DNA of 11,886 bases, taken from positions 1 through 11,886 of the forward strand of contig CADBOL010000225.1 of assembly GCA_902796295.1 (NCBI GenBank), read 5' to 3'. A program made the translations under genes and the position numbers. The DNA is from Oscillospiraceae bacterium (lineage in GTDB: Bacteria; Bacillota; Clostridia; Oscillospirales; Acutalibacteraceae). Positions 1 through 6,943 of the stretch are shown piece after piece. Below the pieces are notes generated by a model. That model was not told the origin of the DNA and did not search any database. It was given only the letters and a program-made list of their open reading frames with translations. Position 1 is the first letter of the stretch, and each line of letters opens with the position of its first letter.

Positions 1-1794
1 ATTGATCTCATGTATTTCGGAAACAATACCGTTGAGCATATCCCTTATGAGAACGGCAAATCAAAAAGAAATCCTCTGATGAAATATGATGAGGAAGACT
101 TTCTCATAAATGCTGTTGAAATTGCGGATTCTCTTGATATTGACGTATCACTCTGGCATCCGAATGCCGACGGAGAAACGGATCAGTCAGCCGCGAAGAT
201 AAGAAAGAATCTGTATTCAAAACTCTGCCGTCTGAATTATGTGTTCGTTCCCGGAGGAGATCCCGGAAATCTGCCGGCAAAAGAATTCGTCGGACGGTGC
301 AGGGCAATATCGAAATCCCTGAAAGTGGTTCATCCTGATGCTGAGCTGTGGGCATCCGCTCAGGCTCCTCACGAATATCCGGATTGGGGAAATGAATTTG
401 CCGAAGAGCTCGGAAAATCTTCCGGCGGAATCGACGGAATTATTTACGGCCCTAATCACGCGATGCCTCTTGATGAATTCTATTCCCGTTTTCACAATAA
501 ATTCAGATTAAGATTCTATCCCGATATTACGCATAATGTCAGATGCGAGTATCCCGTTCATTATGACAGGAATGACTGGCACTATGCTCTTTGTACCTGC
601 CTCGGCAGAGAGTGCACCAATCCGAGACCCCGTGAATATTATAAATTGTATAAAGAAACCGAAAAATATTTTGCAGGGTCGGTCAGCTACTCCGAAGGTA
701 TAACCGATGATGTCAATAAATTCCTTTGGTCCGCTCTTGATTATGATAACAGAATCACTGCCGATGATGCCGTATCGGATTATGCAAGGCTTTTCTTTTT
801 CGGTACCGATACAGATTCCGTTGTAAAGATTATTTTCGGCCTTGAAAAAAACTGGGAGGGCAGCCCCGGTCTTAACGAAAGCATTGATTATGTTTATTCA
901 TTATCGTGCAGACTTAAGAACAGATATCCGCAGCTTGCCGATAACTGGAGATTTCTTCAGCTATATTTCAGAGCCTGCTGTGATAAAATAATCAGATACC
1001 GTTATGTATATGAAAACAGGTTGATTGATAAAGCACGCTACGCTCTTGAAAACGGCAATATACAGAGCGCACTTAAAATCCTGAATGCAGATTTCAGCCG
1101 TGAGTATAAAGAAATAAGAGAAGAAATCAACAGAACGGCCGACAGGCTGTTTAATCTGATAGGATATCAAAGCGATGTTGAGCATTATTACGCCGATAAT
1201 CCCGAAAGGGGAGCGGTGCTTGATACGATAGATTTACCTGTTACCGACAGGGAATGGCTTCTCTCCAAATACGCGGAATGCGAAACTCCGTCTCAATGGC
1301 TTGAATACTTTTACAGAAACCGCGTTGAATCAGAAGAATACTTTTTTTCTGTCGCGCTCAATAATGTTAAAGATGCGCAAAGCGGCGAACCGTATTTTAA
1401 TTTTCAGGGAGACAGGCCGAAAATAAACAAAGGCGATCTTCCGACCGCTCTTTTCAATGTATTTGATAATTTTGAATACAGGCATGAAATAAAAGGGCTT
1501 TCCGATACTTCCGCTTATGAGCTGCGCGTTACTTTCCTCGATAAACGGGATGAAAACGTAACGGATCACAAGATAGAGGTTAACGGTACGGTTATTTATT
1601 CCGGCGCTCAGTTCGGAGACATTGACAGAGAGTATACCGAAAAATACTGTAAGCCGGGATTTATATGCGCTTTATACAGTATTCCCAGCGGCATAATAAA
1701 AGACGGAAAAGCCGTTCTTGAGTTTTCGGAACCTTTAATGGGCGTTATGTTTGCAGAATACAGATTAACAAAAAAACTGCCGTATGCGGAATAA
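1..1794 (+). CDS. Glycoside-hydrolase-like protein of uncertain family (5' end outside window)
   Basis: The reading frame is open from base 1 to the TAA at 1792-1794, so the gene almost certainly starts upstream; the ATG at 10 is probably internal. About 597 codons are visible. Numbering from that ATG, a PGGDPG motif (81-86) and HPDAELWASAQ (108-118) follow alternating hydrophobic and polar segments typical of a TIM-barrel glycosidase. SYSEGITDDVNKFLW (226-240) and DDAVSDYARLFF (252-263) resemble the helical region after the barrel in GH20/GH67/DUF4838-like enzymes. The last ~110 residues look like a beta-sandwich accessory domain. I cannot name the family or catalytic residues. Its neighbours are a sialidase-fold enzyme, a GH92 and a GH29, so a role in glycan breakdown is inferred from context. 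Whether it has a signal peptide cannot be seen. It is convergent with the sialidase gene, 22 bases apart. Confidence 0.7.
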   Translation: MDLMYFGNNTVEHIPYENGKSKRNPLMKYDEEDFLINAVEIADSLDIDVSLWHPNADGETDQSAAKIRKNLYSKLCRLNYVFVPGGDPGNLPAKEFVGRCRAISKSLKVVHPDAELWASAQAPHEYPDWGNEFAEELGKSSGGIDGIIYGPNHAMPLDEFYSRFHNKFRLRFYPDITHNVRCEYPVHYDRNDWHYALCTCLGRECTNPRPREYYKLYKETEKYFAGSVSYSEGITDDVNKFLWSALDYDNRITADDAVSDYARLFFFGTDTDSVVKIIFGLEKNWEGSPGLNESIDYVYSLSCRLKNRYPQLADNWRFLQLYFRACCDKIIRYRYVYENRLIDKARYALENGNIQSALKILNADFSREYKEIREEINRTADRLFNLIGYQSDVEHYYADNPERGAVLDTIDLPVTDREWLLSKYAECETPSQWLEYFYRNRVESEEYFFSVALNNVKDAQSGEPYFNFQGDRPKINKGDLPTALFNVFDNFEYRHEIKGLSDTSAYELRVTFLDKRDENVTDHKIEVNGTVIYSGAQFGDIDREYTEKYCKPGFICALYSIPSGIIKDGKAVLEFSEPLMGVMFAEYRLTKKLPYAE

Positions 1795-1812
1795 ATCCGC
1801 GCGGCAGTTTTT
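1772..1812. terminator. Bidirectional hairpin terminator between convergent genes
   Basis: AAAAACTGCCG (1772-1782) pairs perfectly with CGGCAGTTTTT (1802-1812). A second inner stem, GCGGA (1786-1790) with TCCGC (1796-1800), is nested inside it. The A-run on the left and T-run on the right give a U-tract to transcripts from both sides, which suits the convergent genes ending at 1794 and 1817. The stop codon of the rightward gene lies in the inner loop, so the last codons of that gene form half of the terminator. Confidence 0.85.
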
Positions 1813-1816
1813 GAAA

Positions 1817-2806
1817 TTATAATTCTATTTCACAGCAGACTATATTCAGCCTCTCCCAGGTGTATGTTACATAAAGCCTGCCGTTCAGATAAGTTACAGC
1901 GGGATAAGAAAATTCGCTGTCTTTCTTTTCTTCTTCAAGCGTTAAAACAGTTTCAAATGTTTTTCCGTTATCATATGAGACCTGCAGAGTCAGAGGAGAG
2001 CGCTCGCCCCAGTTTTCCCCGACCGGATTTGAAACGAGAAACAGTCTGCCGTCAGGTATCATAACTGCATCAATGCCGCTGTTGTTATTGGGAAGACCGG
2101 TAGAATAAGCTTCGCACCATGTTTCTCCGGAATCATGGCTGTCGCTTCTGTAAATCCAGCCTGCAGAAGTGCGCATCATAGCGTGAACGGTACCCGGCGA
2201 ACTTTCCCAGAGTGTCGGCTGAATCATCGGTATTTTGTTTCTGCTGAAACCGTTCTTTTTGTTTTTTAGCGGGAAAACATATTCGGTATTAATTTTTGCT
2301 TTTTTGGAAAATGTAATACCGTCATCATCCGAAATATCAATAAAACAGTTCCAGCCGTGTTTTTCCGATGACGCCGGCGCGAGGATTCTACCCGAAGATA
2401 ACCTGATACATTTATTCTTGACCGGACCGCGGCCGCCGCTTGTGTCACCGGGCACGAGCAGCCGCGGCTCTCCGAAAGTCAGCCCTCCGTCTTCGGATAC
2501 ACATCTGTATGTTTTCCATTTCGAAATTTTTTTACCGAACTTGAAAAACAGAGAAATCCTTCCGTCCGTGTGACTAAACAGAACCGGATTCCAATGCGGA
2601 ACATTTGCTCCTGCGCTGATTTGTTTCGGAGGCTGAAATCCGTCAGCGGTTTTTAAAGAATACCAGATGTCGACATCTGAGTTTCCCTCTTTTGTTCCTC
2701 CGAACCAGGCGGCGATAATGTTACCGTTATCAAGCGGCAAAACCGTGGATGCATGGCAGTTTGCCGTTGGCATATTTCTTCTGACAAATTCCTTATTAAC
2801 CGTCAT
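1817..2806 (-). CDS. Sialidase-fold exo-glycosidase (BNR_2-type, Asp-box repeats)
   Basis: This 329-residue protein has a six-bladed-propeller sialidase (neuraminidase-like) pattern. Four Asp-boxes of the form S-x-D-x-G-x-T-F/W are visible at about residues 104-111, 159-166, 223-230 and 277-284. The N-terminus has the HAST...GNIIAAWFGGTKEG signature (18-40) of the BNR_2 'predicted neuraminidase' group; the FRIP motif of classical GH33 sialidases is not obvious. There is no signal peptide, so it is probably cytoplasmic. It would remove sialic acid or another terminal sugar from imported oligosaccharides, but the substrate is not proven by sequence. The ATG at 2806 overlaps the stop of the preceding gene as ATGA and has AAGGA nine bases upstream, which supports this start. 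It is the last gene of the leftward GH92 operon. Confidence 0.8.
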   Translation of the reverse strand: MTVNKEFVRRNMPTANCHASTVLPLDNGNIIAAWFGGTKEGNSDVDIWYSLKTADGFQPPKQISAGANVPHWNPVLFSHTDGRISLFFKFGKKISKWKTYRCVSEDGGLTFGEPRLLVPGDTSGGRGPVKNKCIRLSSGRILAPASSEKHGWNCFIDISDDDGITFSKKAKINTEYVFPLKNKKNGFSRNKIPMIQPTLWESSPGTVHAMMRTSAGWIYRSDSHDSGETWCEAYSTGLPNNNSGIDAVMIPDGRLFLVSNPVGENWGERSPLTLQVSYDNGKTFETVLTLEEEKKDSEFSYPAVTYLNGRLYVTYTWERLNIVCCEIEL

Positions 2807-3021
2807 AATTCAAAATCCTTCGGATCTGCTTCGGGAAGTAAGGCCTGATTATACGGCTCCCTTTTAAGCACATCATATCTGTATGATCTGCAGCAGTCAT
2901 CGGGTGTCATAATTCCCATCTTCTTGCATAAAACTTCATTTCCGTTGGGCGAGAGCCGTCCTTTTGCGCAGTACGCGCATTTGGGCGGATATTTCTTTTT
3001 GTTCAGTAATCTGCTGTTCAT
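2803..3021 (-). CDS. Small cysteine-rich (zinc-ribbon-like) conserved protein of unknown function
   Basis: A 72-residue basic protein with Cys at 15, 18, 32, 43 and 44: CxxC, 13 residues, C, 10 residues, CC. The layout suggests a four-Cys metal (probably zinc) site. The central RYDVLKREP (48-56) and the C-terminal DFEL resemble a short, uncharacterised family I associate with Clostridia; that is from memory, not a search. I chose the ATG at 3021 over the TTG one codon upstream: the ATG forms a TGATG junction with the GH92 stop and has AAGGA nine bases before it. Its own stop forms ATGA with the sialidase start, so translation of all three genes is probably coupled. There is no signal peptide or membrane segment. 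Function unknown. Confidence 0.8.
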   Translation of the reverse strand: MNSRLLNKKKYPPKCAYCAKGRLSPNGNEVLCKKMGIMTPDDCCRSYRYDVLKREPYNQALLPEADPKDFEL

Positions 3022-5066
3022 CAAATCAGATCCTTATATTCGACTTTATTGCCTTTAATCTTATCAACATCCGTCTCTTTACCGAGGATGTACGCTTTTT
3101 TAACTTGCTTTTTGCCTATAATGTATTCTGTTTTCCCGGGGCAGAAAGGATAAAACCCGAGCACGGAGAAAACATACCATAAAGCCATGGAGCCGTTGTC
3201 TTCATCACCGGGGAATCCGTCATCGGTGTATGAAAAAGCCTCGTTGCAGATTCTTTCAACAATTTCCGCGGTTTTTTCGGTTTCGCCGAGTTCCGAATAA
3301 ATATAGGGAATGTGAAAACTCGGCTGATTTGAAATCGCGCACTGACCGAAATCCGCAGCAGCCATTTCCGTAATCTCGTGTATTTCGGCGTCATAACCTT
3401 TTATTTCATAATCCGGAGCTGTTTCAAAAAGTTCATCAATCTTATTGAGAAACGCTTCTTTTCCTCCGTAAAGCTTTGAAAGGCCGGCCATATCATGCGG
3501 TACGGCAAAAGAATTCTGCCACGCGCTGCCCTCGGTATAGTCTCTGCCCCAGCCAACGGGAGTAAAGTCTTTTCTGAATGCGCCGGATGAGTCTTTCGGT
3601 CTCATAAACCCGGTCTTTTTATCAAAGATATTCTTATAGTTTTTTGCCCTTTTGCGGTATTCTTTTTCAATATCTTTTCTGCCGAGTATCTTTGCAATTT
3701 CGGCTATACACCAGTCACCGTATGCGGCATCAAGCGTCAGATTTACGCTTTCTCTCTGCTTGTCGTAAGGGACATATCCGAGTTTGCAGTAATCCTCCGC
3801 GCCGTTTCTGCCGAAATCATCATTCGGAGCGTTGCGGGTTGCGTGCTTCAGCATTCCCTCAAGAGCAGTTTCAAGATCTTCTTTTGATATAAGATCTTTT
3901 ACGGCTCCGTCACAGATGACCGCATCAATCAGAGTGCTCGGCATACATCCTCTCTCACCGATTGAAAGCCATCTCGGCAGCCAGCCGGATTCTCTGTATT
4001 CATTTATGAATGCAGAGAGCATGTCTTTCATTTCATCTTTTGCTACAATTGAATAGAAAGGATAACATGTTCTGTAAGTATCCCAGAAGCCGTTATCGGT
4101 GTATCTCTTTCCGCTGTGAATTTTTCCGTCATGCGGGCAGTAGTGAATTTCATGTCCGTTTATATCGGTTTCATAGCATTTGTGAGGATAAAGAAAGGCT
4201 CTGTATATACAGGAGTAAAAGGTTTTGAGCTGTTTGCTGTCTTTCGGCTCGATTATTATTCTTTTCAGATATTCTTCCCAGATCTTTTCTCCTTCGGCAC
4301 AGATACTGTCAAATGATCTGTCACCTATTTCTCTGTCAAGATTTATAAGAGCCTGATTAAAAGAAATATAAGATACGCCTATTTTCAATTCGGTAATTCT
4401 GTTTTTTAAACCGATATGAATCGCAGTGTTTTTTCCTCTGATTTCATTTGATTTATAAAGTGACAGTTTGCTCTGTACATATATGTCATTCTTTTTAACC
4501 GATCCGGCCGGGAATCTTATAACAACATATTCTTTGAATTTCTTTAAATCACCGCCGGAATTCTGATTTGTGCTGATATATAAAATGTTTTCATCCGCGT
4601 CAAATCTGTATTTATAGCTTCCGTCAACAGGTAAAGCCGAAAAAAAGTTTCCGCTTTTGTCGTCAAAAGAAAGCCGCATTGCCGCACATCTCTCTGTCGG
4701 TGTTATTTCGATATCGGCGCGGTATCTCAGCAGGCGGTGTTTCTGATAATAAGGCTTCATTACGGAATCTTCGGGTCTGAAGCCGGACCAGCGCCTGTCT
4801 TCAATGATATTCAGGGGCTTTCTCTGCGGCATAAAACAAATCGCGCCGTAATCGGCAATCCACGGGGAAGGCTGATGGGTAAGCCTCAGCCCGTCAAAGC
4901 TTCTGCTGCGCGGACTGTAATACCATCTGAGATTGTTTTGCGATGTCTGCGGAGCAAAGGCTGTCATACCGAAAGGAAGCTGACAGAGCGGAAGCGTGTT
5001 TCCGTTTGAAAACCTGTGTGTGGAATCCGACCCCTGCTTTACATTAACGTAATTACAATATTTCAT
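3021..5066 (-). CDS. GH92-family alpha-mannosidase-like glycoside hydrolase
   Basis: The 681-residue protein shows GH92 landmarks in order: N-terminal sandwich domain with a GNTLPLCQLPFGM stretch (22-34), WDTYRT (328-333), GWLPRW (361-366), EGSAWQ (512-517), an NQPSFHIPYIY segment (580-590), and GDEDNGSMALWYVFSVLGFYP (620-640). GH92 enzymes are calcium-dependent inverting exo-alpha-mannosidases. By analogy, the Glu of EGSAWQ (E512) would be the acid, and Asp 621 and 623 the base pair. The usual NEPS motif reads NQPS here, so linkage specificity may differ from the alpha-1,2 enzymes. No signal peptide is present; many Bacteroides homologues are secreted, so this copy is probably intracellular and trims imported N-glycan or yeast mannan fragments. 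GGGAGGG six bases before the ATG fixes the start. It is the first gene of a three-gene leftward operon. Confidence 0.9.
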   Translation of the reverse strand: MKYCNYVNVKQGSDSTHRFSNGNTLPLCQLPFGMTAFAPQTSQNNLRWYYSPRSRSFDGLRLTHQPSPWIADYGAICFMPQRKPLNIIEDRRWSGFRPEDSVMKPYYQKHRLLRYRADIEITPTERCAAMRLSFDDKSGNFFSALPVDGSYKYRFDADENILYISTNQNSGGDLKKFKEYVVIRFPAGSVKKNDIYVQSKLSLYKSNEIRGKNTAIHIGLKNRITELKIGVSYISFNQALINLDREIGDRSFDSICAEGEKIWEEYLKRIIIEPKDSKQLKTFYSCIYRAFLYPHKCYETDINGHEIHYCPHDGKIHSGKRYTDNGFWDTYRTCYPFYSIVAKDEMKDMLSAFINEYRESGWLPRWLSIGERGCMPSTLIDAVICDGAVKDLISKEDLETALEGMLKHATRNAPNDDFGRNGAEDYCKLGYVPYDKQRESVNLTLDAAYGDWCIAEIAKILGRKDIEKEYRKRAKNYKNIFDKKTGFMRPKDSSGAFRKDFTPVGWGRDYTEGSAWQNSFAVPHDMAGLSKLYGGKEAFLNKIDELFETAPDYEIKGYDAEIHEITEMAAADFGQCAISNQPSFHIPYIYSELGETEKTAEIVERICNEAFSYTDDGFPGDEDNGSMALWYVFSVLGFYPFCPGKTEYIIGKKQVKKAYILGKETDVDKIKGNKVEYKDLI

Positions 5067-5085
5067 TTTCTTCCCTCCCGATTAA

Positions 5086-5114
5086 ATAATAAAATAATAA
5101 TTCTTTAAAGTCAA
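5086..5114 (-). promoter_or_regulatory. Sigma-A-type promoter of the GH92 operon
   Basis: On the minus strand, TTGACT (5114-5109) and TATTAT (5091-5086) are separated by exactly 17 bases. Transcription would begin near 5079, giving a leader of only about 13 bases that starts at the GGGAGGG ribosome binding site (5079-5073) of the GH92 gene. Found by eye; no start site is known. Confidence 0.7.
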
Positions 5115-5121
5115 GATATAG

Positions 5122-5150
5122 TTGAAAGGTGAGTAAAATGATGTTATTAT
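5122..5150 (+). promoter_or_regulatory. Sigma-A-type promoter (extended -10) of the GH29 operon
   Basis: TTGAAA (5122-5127) and TATTAT (5145-5150) are separated by 17 bases, and TG at 5142-5143 gives an extended -10. The expected start is near 5157, followed by the AGGG ribosome binding site at 5168-5171. The -35 box is only 7 bases from that of the divergent GH92 promoter, so one bound regulator could control both. Confidence 0.72.
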
Positions 5151-5172
5151 ATACAGAGAAACTTTACAGGGC

Positions 5173-6603
5173 GTGATTACTGTGAAAAAAGAACCTGAAT
5201 ATATAGTCAAGGCAGCTGCTGTTGTGCCGTCCGAGAGGCAGATAAAGTGGCAGGAGCTTGAATTCAATGCTTTTTTTCATTTCGGTATAAACACTTTTAC
5301 CGACAGTGAATGGGGAAACGGCAACGAAGATCCCGAGCTGTTTGATCCCGAAGAGCTTGACTGCAGACAGTGGGCGAGACTCTGCAAGCTCTCCCATATC
5401 AAAGGCGTAATTCTGACCGCAAAGCATCATGACGGTTTCTGCCTGTGGCCGAGCAAATATACCGATCACAGTGTTAAATCCAGCAAATGGAAAAACGGTA
5501 ACGGAGATGTTGTCCGTGAGCTGTCGGACGCCTGCAGGGAATACGGCCTTAAATTCGGCGTATATCTTTCTCCGTGGGACAGACATGAAGAAACATACGG
5601 TCAAGGTGATGCTTATAATACATATTTCAAGAATCAGCTTACGGAGCTGCTTACAGGTTACGGCGATATTTTCTGCGTCTGGTTCGACGGCGCCTGCGGC
5701 GAAGGCAAAAACGGGAAAAAGCAGAAATATGACTGGCAGGGATTTTATGACACTGTCAGAAAGTATCAGCCCGAGGCCGTAATCAATATTACGGGGCCTG
5801 ATGTGCGTTGGTGCGGCAACGAAGCCGGTGTCTGCAGAAAGAGTGAGTGGAGCGTTGTGCCGTATTATTATTCCAATGCTGAGCTGATTGCGGCTCAGAG
5901 TCAGCACGATATATCATCTCCTCCCAAAAAGATTAATCCTACCGCTCTCGATCTCGGAAGCAGGAAAGCTATCAAACATTGTGATAAACTCATCTGGTAT
6001 CCGGCCGAGGTGGATGTTTCCATAAGAAAAGGCTGGTTTTATCATAAGGATGATGACTATACGGTTAAATCTCTCTCAAAGCTTTCCGAGATTTATTATA
6101 ACTCAGTCGGTGCCAACGCGTCTCTTCTTCTGAATATTCCGCCTATGCCGAGCGGTAAAATTCATGAGAGAGATATTGAAACTCTGCTTTCGCTCGGTGC
6201 TCAGCTCGATATTGATTTTCAGGAAAATCTCGCCGAGGACTCTGTGATGACAGATAACAGGCATCTTGACGATAAACATACAGGTCAGCATATTCTTATT
6301 GACGATCCCGATGAATACTGGCATTCGGGATTTGATCCTGACGGCAGCGAATTGGTTCTTGATCTCGGAGATGAATACGATATCAATAAGATTGTGCTCG
6401 GAGAGCATATACGCACCGGTCAGCATGTAGAGAGTTTTGAACTGTTTGCGCTGATTAATGATAAGTGGAAAAAACTTGCCGATGAAACGGTTATCGGATA
6501 TAAAAGAATCTGCAGGTTTCCAGAAATACGCGTAAGGTATTTTAAACTGATAATCAAGAAATCAAGATGTTTTGCTGCAATCAGCAGATTTGAGGCTTAC
6601 TGA
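5173..6603 (+). CDS. GH29 alpha-L-fucosidase with C-terminal discoidin-like domain
   Basis: About 476 residues. The catalytic TIM barrel runs to roughly residue 340 and includes HFGINTFTDSEWG (36-48), KHHDGFCLWPS (84-94) and WFDGA (170-174). Asp172 is the predicted nucleophile, and Glu217 in WCGNEAG is the likely acid/base, judged by its ~45-residue spacing as in GH29 subfamily B enzymes. That subfamily prefers alpha-1,3/1,4-fucosyl linkages on branched glycans such as Lewis antigens; the subfamily call is inference. The last ~130 residues resemble an F5/8-type C (discoidin) sugar-binding domain. There is no signal peptide, so it is probably intracellular. Two GTG starts are possible: 5173, or 5182, which lies ten bases after AGGG (5168-5171), is better placed and would give 473 residues. 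It is the first gene of a rightward operon, one base before the ArsC-like gene. Confidence 0.9.
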   Translation: MITVKKEPEYIVKAAAVVPSERQIKWQELEFNAFFHFGINTFTDSEWGNGNEDPELFDPEELDCRQWARLCKLSHIKGVILTAKHHDGFCLWPSKYTDHSVKSSKWKNGNGDVVRELSDACREYGLKFGVYLSPWDRHEETYGQGDAYNTYFKNQLTELLTGYGDIFCVWFDGACGEGKNGKKQKYDWQGFYDTVRKYQPEAVINITGPDVRWCGNEAGVCRKSEWSVVPYYYSNAELIAAQSQHDISSPPKKINPTALDLGSRKAIKHCDKLIWYPAEVDVSIRKGWFYHKDDDYTVKSLSKLSEIYYNSVGANASLLLNIPPMPSGKIHERDIETLLSLGAQLDIDFQENLAEDSVMTDNRHLDDKHTGQHILIDDPDEYWHSGFDPDGSELVLDLGDEYDINKIVLGEHIRTGQHVESFELFALINDKWKKLADETVIGYKRICRFPEIRVRYFKLIIKKSRCFAAISRFEAY

Positions 6604-6604
6604 T

Positions 6605-6943
6605 ATGAATATTCAGATTTTCGGATTAAACAAGTGCTTTGATACCAAAAAAGCACAGCGGTATTTTAAGGAAAGAAACATAAAATTTCAGTTTATTGAT
6701 TTAGCTCAGAAATGCATGAGCAGGGGAGAGCTGAACTCGGTGCTTGCAAACTGCGGTTCACTTGATGAGCTTATCAATGTGAAATCAAAGCATTATGAAA
6801 GCAGTTTCATCAATTATGTCCCGTATGATGCAAAAATTGAAAAACTGCTCGAAGACGGGGAACTTATGAAAACTCCGATTGTCAGAAACGGCAGACAGAG
6901 CACTGTCGGTTACTGCCCCGACATCTGGAAAACATGGGAATAA
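6605..6943 (+). CDS. ArsC/Spx-family thioredoxin-fold protein (arsenate reductase-like)
   Basis: A 112-residue protein of the ArsC/Spx/YffB group. The N-terminal strand leads into NKCFDTKKA with a single active-site-position Cys (C11), rather than the CxxC of redox-sensing Spx. A TPIVRNG motif (90-96) and VGYCPDIWKTW near the C-terminus complete the fold. Family members include glutaredoxin-dependent arsenate reductases, but this clostridial type is usually annotated only as 'arsenate reductase family', and no other arsenic gene is nearby, so a thiol-reductase or unknown role is equally likely. I chose the ATG at 6605 over an in-frame ATG inside the fucosidase (6572) because the conserved fold begins there. 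A GAGG lies upstream, and the start is one base after the fucosidase stop. It overlaps cca by 10 bases. Confidence 0.85.
   Translation: MNIQIFGLNKCFDTKKAQRYFKERNIKFQFIDLAQKCMSRGELNSVLANCGSLDELINVKSKHYESSFINYVPYDAKIEKLLEDGELMKTPIVRNGRQSTVGYCPDIWKTWE

Noticed and set aside
2235..2573. A 112-codon plus-strand frame inside the sialidase gene.
   Set aside because: Shadow of the Asp-box protein on the other strand; low-complexity composition and no start signal.
3019..3024. TTG at 3024 as start of the small cysteine-rich protein.
   Set aside because: The ATG immediately after it forms a TGATG junction with the GH92 stop and is better spaced from AAGGA.
5138..5176. A 12-codon leader ORF (ATG ATG ... 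TGA) behind AAAGGTGAG, whose stop overlaps the GTG at 5173.
   Set aside because: It lies on top of the -10 region of the GH29 promoter; the predicted transcript begins near 5157, after its start codon. It would need a transcript from farther upstream.
5164..5907. A 247-codon open frame on the minus strand.
   Set aside because: It is antisense to the well-supported GH29 gene, has no ribosome binding site or family resemblance, and reflects codon bias of the real gene.
6605..6943. An arsenic-resistance locus.
   Set aside because: Only a generic ArsC/Spx-family protein is present; no arsenite pump or ArsR regulator is nearby.
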